Shown here: piece by piece, positions 62,042 to 64,000 of the stretch
Layout: each line of letters starts with the position of its first letter
How positions within the stretch are numbered: position 1 is the first letter of the stretch
Source: Flavisolibacter longurius
Lineage (GTDB): Bacteria > Bacteroidota > Bacteroidia > Chitinophagales > Chitinophagaceae
Direction: 5' to 3'
Length of the DNA stretch: 64,000 nucleotides
Assembly (NCBI GenBank): GCA_014163555.1
Contig: JACJGO010000007.1
Coordinates: forward strand, 1 to 64,000
Notes under the pieces: generated by a model
What the model saw: the letters and a program-made list of their open reading frames with translations, nothing else
What the model was told of the DNA's origin: nothing
Databases searched by the model: none
Position numbers and translations under genes: made by a program

Positions 62042-64000
62042 ATGAAAAGACTTTTACTTTTCTCCCTGGTCCTGTGGACCCATGGCCTCAATGCGCAAAA
62101 AACCGCGCAGTTTATTTCCCTCTCCGAAAATGGCTGGGTAACCGCAGCCAACTGGTCAACTTTCTCCCGTCCGGGTGCTACTGATATTGCCTCTTTTGGC
62201 CTGTTGCCCAGCGGAAGTGGTTCCAACAATGGTTGTGTTATCAACTTTAATGACCCTTCCTTCGCTGCAAAAGAATTGGCCGTCGGCGCCATCCGGGTGT
62301 TACCTGTCCGCTTACAGGATATGAATATCGGTAACGCTTCGCCCAACAGCGATGGCACTCTGGTCTTAAACGGGCTAACCATCAATAATATACCTGGCGT
62401 AGTGGTAGATAACCAGATGCCACTGAACGCTCTAAACCTGAAGGAAGGGATCGTTGGAAACAACCGCTTATTAAATATTGCCCTTGGACAAGAAGCTGTG
62501 TTTCTCGGGGTACCGGGAAGCACTACCGAAATCAGCGCCAAGGTTTCCGTCGCCGGTAACGTAACCGTGAACGGCGGAACGCTGAAACTGGCCCGCACCA
62601 GTGGTTTTACGTTCCCGGAGACCACCAATTTTAAGGTAGCCAGCGGCACTTTACGCATCAGCACCAACCAGGTTATCAATGACCTGGACCTGGCCCCGGG
62701 ATCTATCCTTCAGATCGATGACAATGCCACCCTTACGGTAACCGGAAACTTTTACCAGCGGGGCGCCACCATCCTAAAAACAGGAACGGGCAAAGTGGAT
62801 TATACTGCTTCCGGAACCTTGGAATACGTAGGTCTTTTGCCCCAGACCGTCAGCAGCATCGAATGGCCGGTAAAAGGCGGCCCCAAAGATGTGCTCATTG
62901 AAAACAAGATGGGGGTGATCCTGTCCGGTGACCGTACCGTCAGCGGCTCTATCTCCGTAAACGGGTTATTGGTAACCGGTACCCATAAAGCCGCAGCAGG
63001 CACGGTAACCGTCAATAGTGGCGGCATGATAAAGGTAGGTTCCACCAGTTCGCAAGGTGCTTTTGAAGGCGCTTTCGGATCGGCAAAAATTACGTTGAAA
63101 GAAGGATCCTGGGTGGAATACAACGGTGCCGGCCGTCAATATCTTTCCGGCCTGGAATACCAGAACCTGTTTATCGACAATCACGGTTTTGGATTAACGT
63201 TAGCCGGTGATGCCACGGTAAAAGGTGAATTGAAAGTGGATGGATTGCTGGAGTTGCCCGGTGCCACCAAAATCGATCTTGCCGGAAAGGCGCTGACCCT
63301 GGGGGGTACCGTCAACGGTTTGATATCGTACAGAGGTTCTGCTGAATCGGGATTGAATATCGCCACCAAACAGGGGATTGGCACTCTGCATTTTGACCAG
63401 GATGCTGACGGTACTTCCAATGCCTTGTCGCAGTTGTCCATTTCTTCGGGCGCAGCCGTTCTGGGTGGAAAACTTCACCTGTTTACCAGATTGAACGTAG
63501 CCGGGGGCAGTATTGACTTAGACAACAAAAACCTGGTGCTAAAATCAACGGCTCAAAAAACGGCCTATGTGGCCGAGATCAAAGGCACCCTGAAAGGGGA
63601 GACCAATGTAACCGTGGAGCGTTTTTCCCCGGCCTGGTCGGGCCGCCGCTACCGCCTGATGACAGCCCCTGTACTGAATACAACCATCAATGATGCTTGG
63701 CAGGAAGGGGACAAATGGAATGGAAACGGTAGTGCCGGTGGAAATGGATATGGTACTCTCATTACCGGTCAATCGCAGGGATCGGCTGCGAACGCGAACA
63801 AAAACGGGTTTGATTTCTGGAGCGCCATTGCCGGCGGGCAGGCCTCTGTACGCGTATATGTACCGTCTTCGTCGGCCAGCGGTGCCACCTGGCAGGGCAT
63901 CACGTCGACGCTAACCCCCAATGCGTTTGACAACCATGAAGCCTACCTGGTATTTATCCGCGGCGACCGTTCGGTAGCCACGGGTACAACAGCGGGTGCC
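62042..64000 (+). CDS. Large secreted beta-rich protein, N-terminal 653 residues (partial)
   Basis: The frame is open from ATG 62042 to the window end. A signal peptide (KRLLLFSLVLWTHGLNAQ) is followed by a long array of short beta-strands with Gly/Val/Asn turns: GNVTVNGGTLKLARTSG, LQIDDNATLTVTGNFYQRG, GSISVNGLLVTGTHKAAAG, GELKVDGLLELPGATKIDL. This is the pattern of beta-helix or adhesin-like surface proteins. In Bacteroidota such proteins often end with a type 9 secretion sorting domain; the end is outside the window. Around residue 530 the repeats stop and a WSGRRYRLMTAPV segment starts, common in secreted Bacteroidota proteins. Confidence 0.88.
   Translation, partial: MKRLLLFSLVLWTHGLNAQKTAQFISLSENGWVTAANWSTFSRPGATDIASFGLLPSGSGSNNGCVINFNDPSFAAKELAVGAIRVLPVRLQDMNIGNASPNSDGTLVLNGLTINNIPGVVVDNQMPLNALNLKEGIVGNNRLLNIALGQEAVFLGVPGSTTEISAKVSVAGNVTVNGGTLKLARTSGFTFPETTNFKVASGTLRISTNQVINDLDLAPGSILQIDDNATLTVTGNFYQRGATILKTGTGKVDYTASGTLEYVGLLPQTVSSIEWPVKGGPKDVLIENKMGVILSGDRTVSGSISVNGLLVTGTHKAAAGTVTVNSGGMIKVGSTSSQGAFEGAFGSAKITLKEGSWVEYNGAGRQYLSGLEYQNLFIDNHGFGLTLAGDATVKGELKVDGLLELPGATKIDLAGKALTLGGTVNGLISYRGSAESGLNIATKQGIGTLHFDQDADGTSNALSQLSISSGAAVLGGKLHLFTRLNVAGGSIDLDNKNLVLKSTAQKTAYVAEIKGTLKGETNVTVERFSPAWSGRRYRLMTAPVLNTTINDAWQEGDKWNGNGSAGGNGYGTLITGQSQGSAANANKNGFDFWSAIAGGQASVRVYVPSSSASGATWQGITSTLTPNAFDNHEAYLVFIRGDRSVATGTTAGA

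Overview
The window reads as chromosomal DNA of a free-living Bacteroidota, most likely a Chitinophagaceae-type bacterium. Four things point there: TonB receptors with carboxypeptidase-regulatory-like N-terminal domains, a receptor/DUF4249 pair, GLPGLI, DUF3857, DUF4403 and GtrA proteins, upstream elements matching the Bacteroidota sigma-A consensus (TTTG / TAnnTTTG), and almost no Shine-Dalgarno sequences. The 60 or so assignments rest on motif recognition and reading frames only; no database search was possible.

Layout. 0-8 kb: edge of a secreted protein gene, a Gfo/Idh/MocA oxidoreductase, a tiny lipoprotein, a CDP-alcohol phosphatidyltransferase, a secreted esterase, and two overlapping DUF3857/transglutaminase-like proteins, one of which has lost its catalytic residues. 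8-14.2 kb: an HtrA protease, an OmpR-type two-component system and a class III nucleotide cyclase-TPR protein (envelope stress and signalling). 14.2-21.8 kb: an envelope operon made of a secreted protein, a TonB receptor with an STN domain, a DUF4249 lipoprotein and an MG2-like protein, followed by two very small proteins. 21.8-33.6 kb: the accessory region. Two giant unrecognised genes (1349 and 1793 codons) form a two-gene minus-strand operon between AT-rich borders. The right border holds a decayed IS3-family transposase, a 95-aa orphan and tRNA-Val; the left border carries a terminator followed by a short match to the 3' end of that tRNA.

33.6-48 kb: housekeeping and envelope genes: mtaB, GLPGLI plus its TonB receptor, glgB, a DUF486 membrane protein, a VOC protein, argS, GtrA, DUF4403 and a secreted zinc carboxypeptidase-like protein. 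48-53.4 kb: a DUF3052/OmdA-type protein, an Ldh-family oxidoreductase, aspartokinase, an 800-bp intergenic zone full of repeats, and queA. 53.4-64 kb: a giant TraB/GumN fusion protein, a fused two-domain ABC ATPase with a cysteine-rich lipoprotein, AMP nucleosidase, an orphan HsdR_N-type nuclease-fold protein, and the start of a large secreted beta-rich protein that runs off the right edge.

The best candidate for something undescribed is the giant-gene pair at 22.4-31.8 kb. Other points worth following are promoter elements sitting 2-7 nt from start codons (probable leaderless genes), a pseudo-transglutaminase beside an intact paralogue, the TraB fusion, and several families of short intergenic repeats placed at gene 3' ends.
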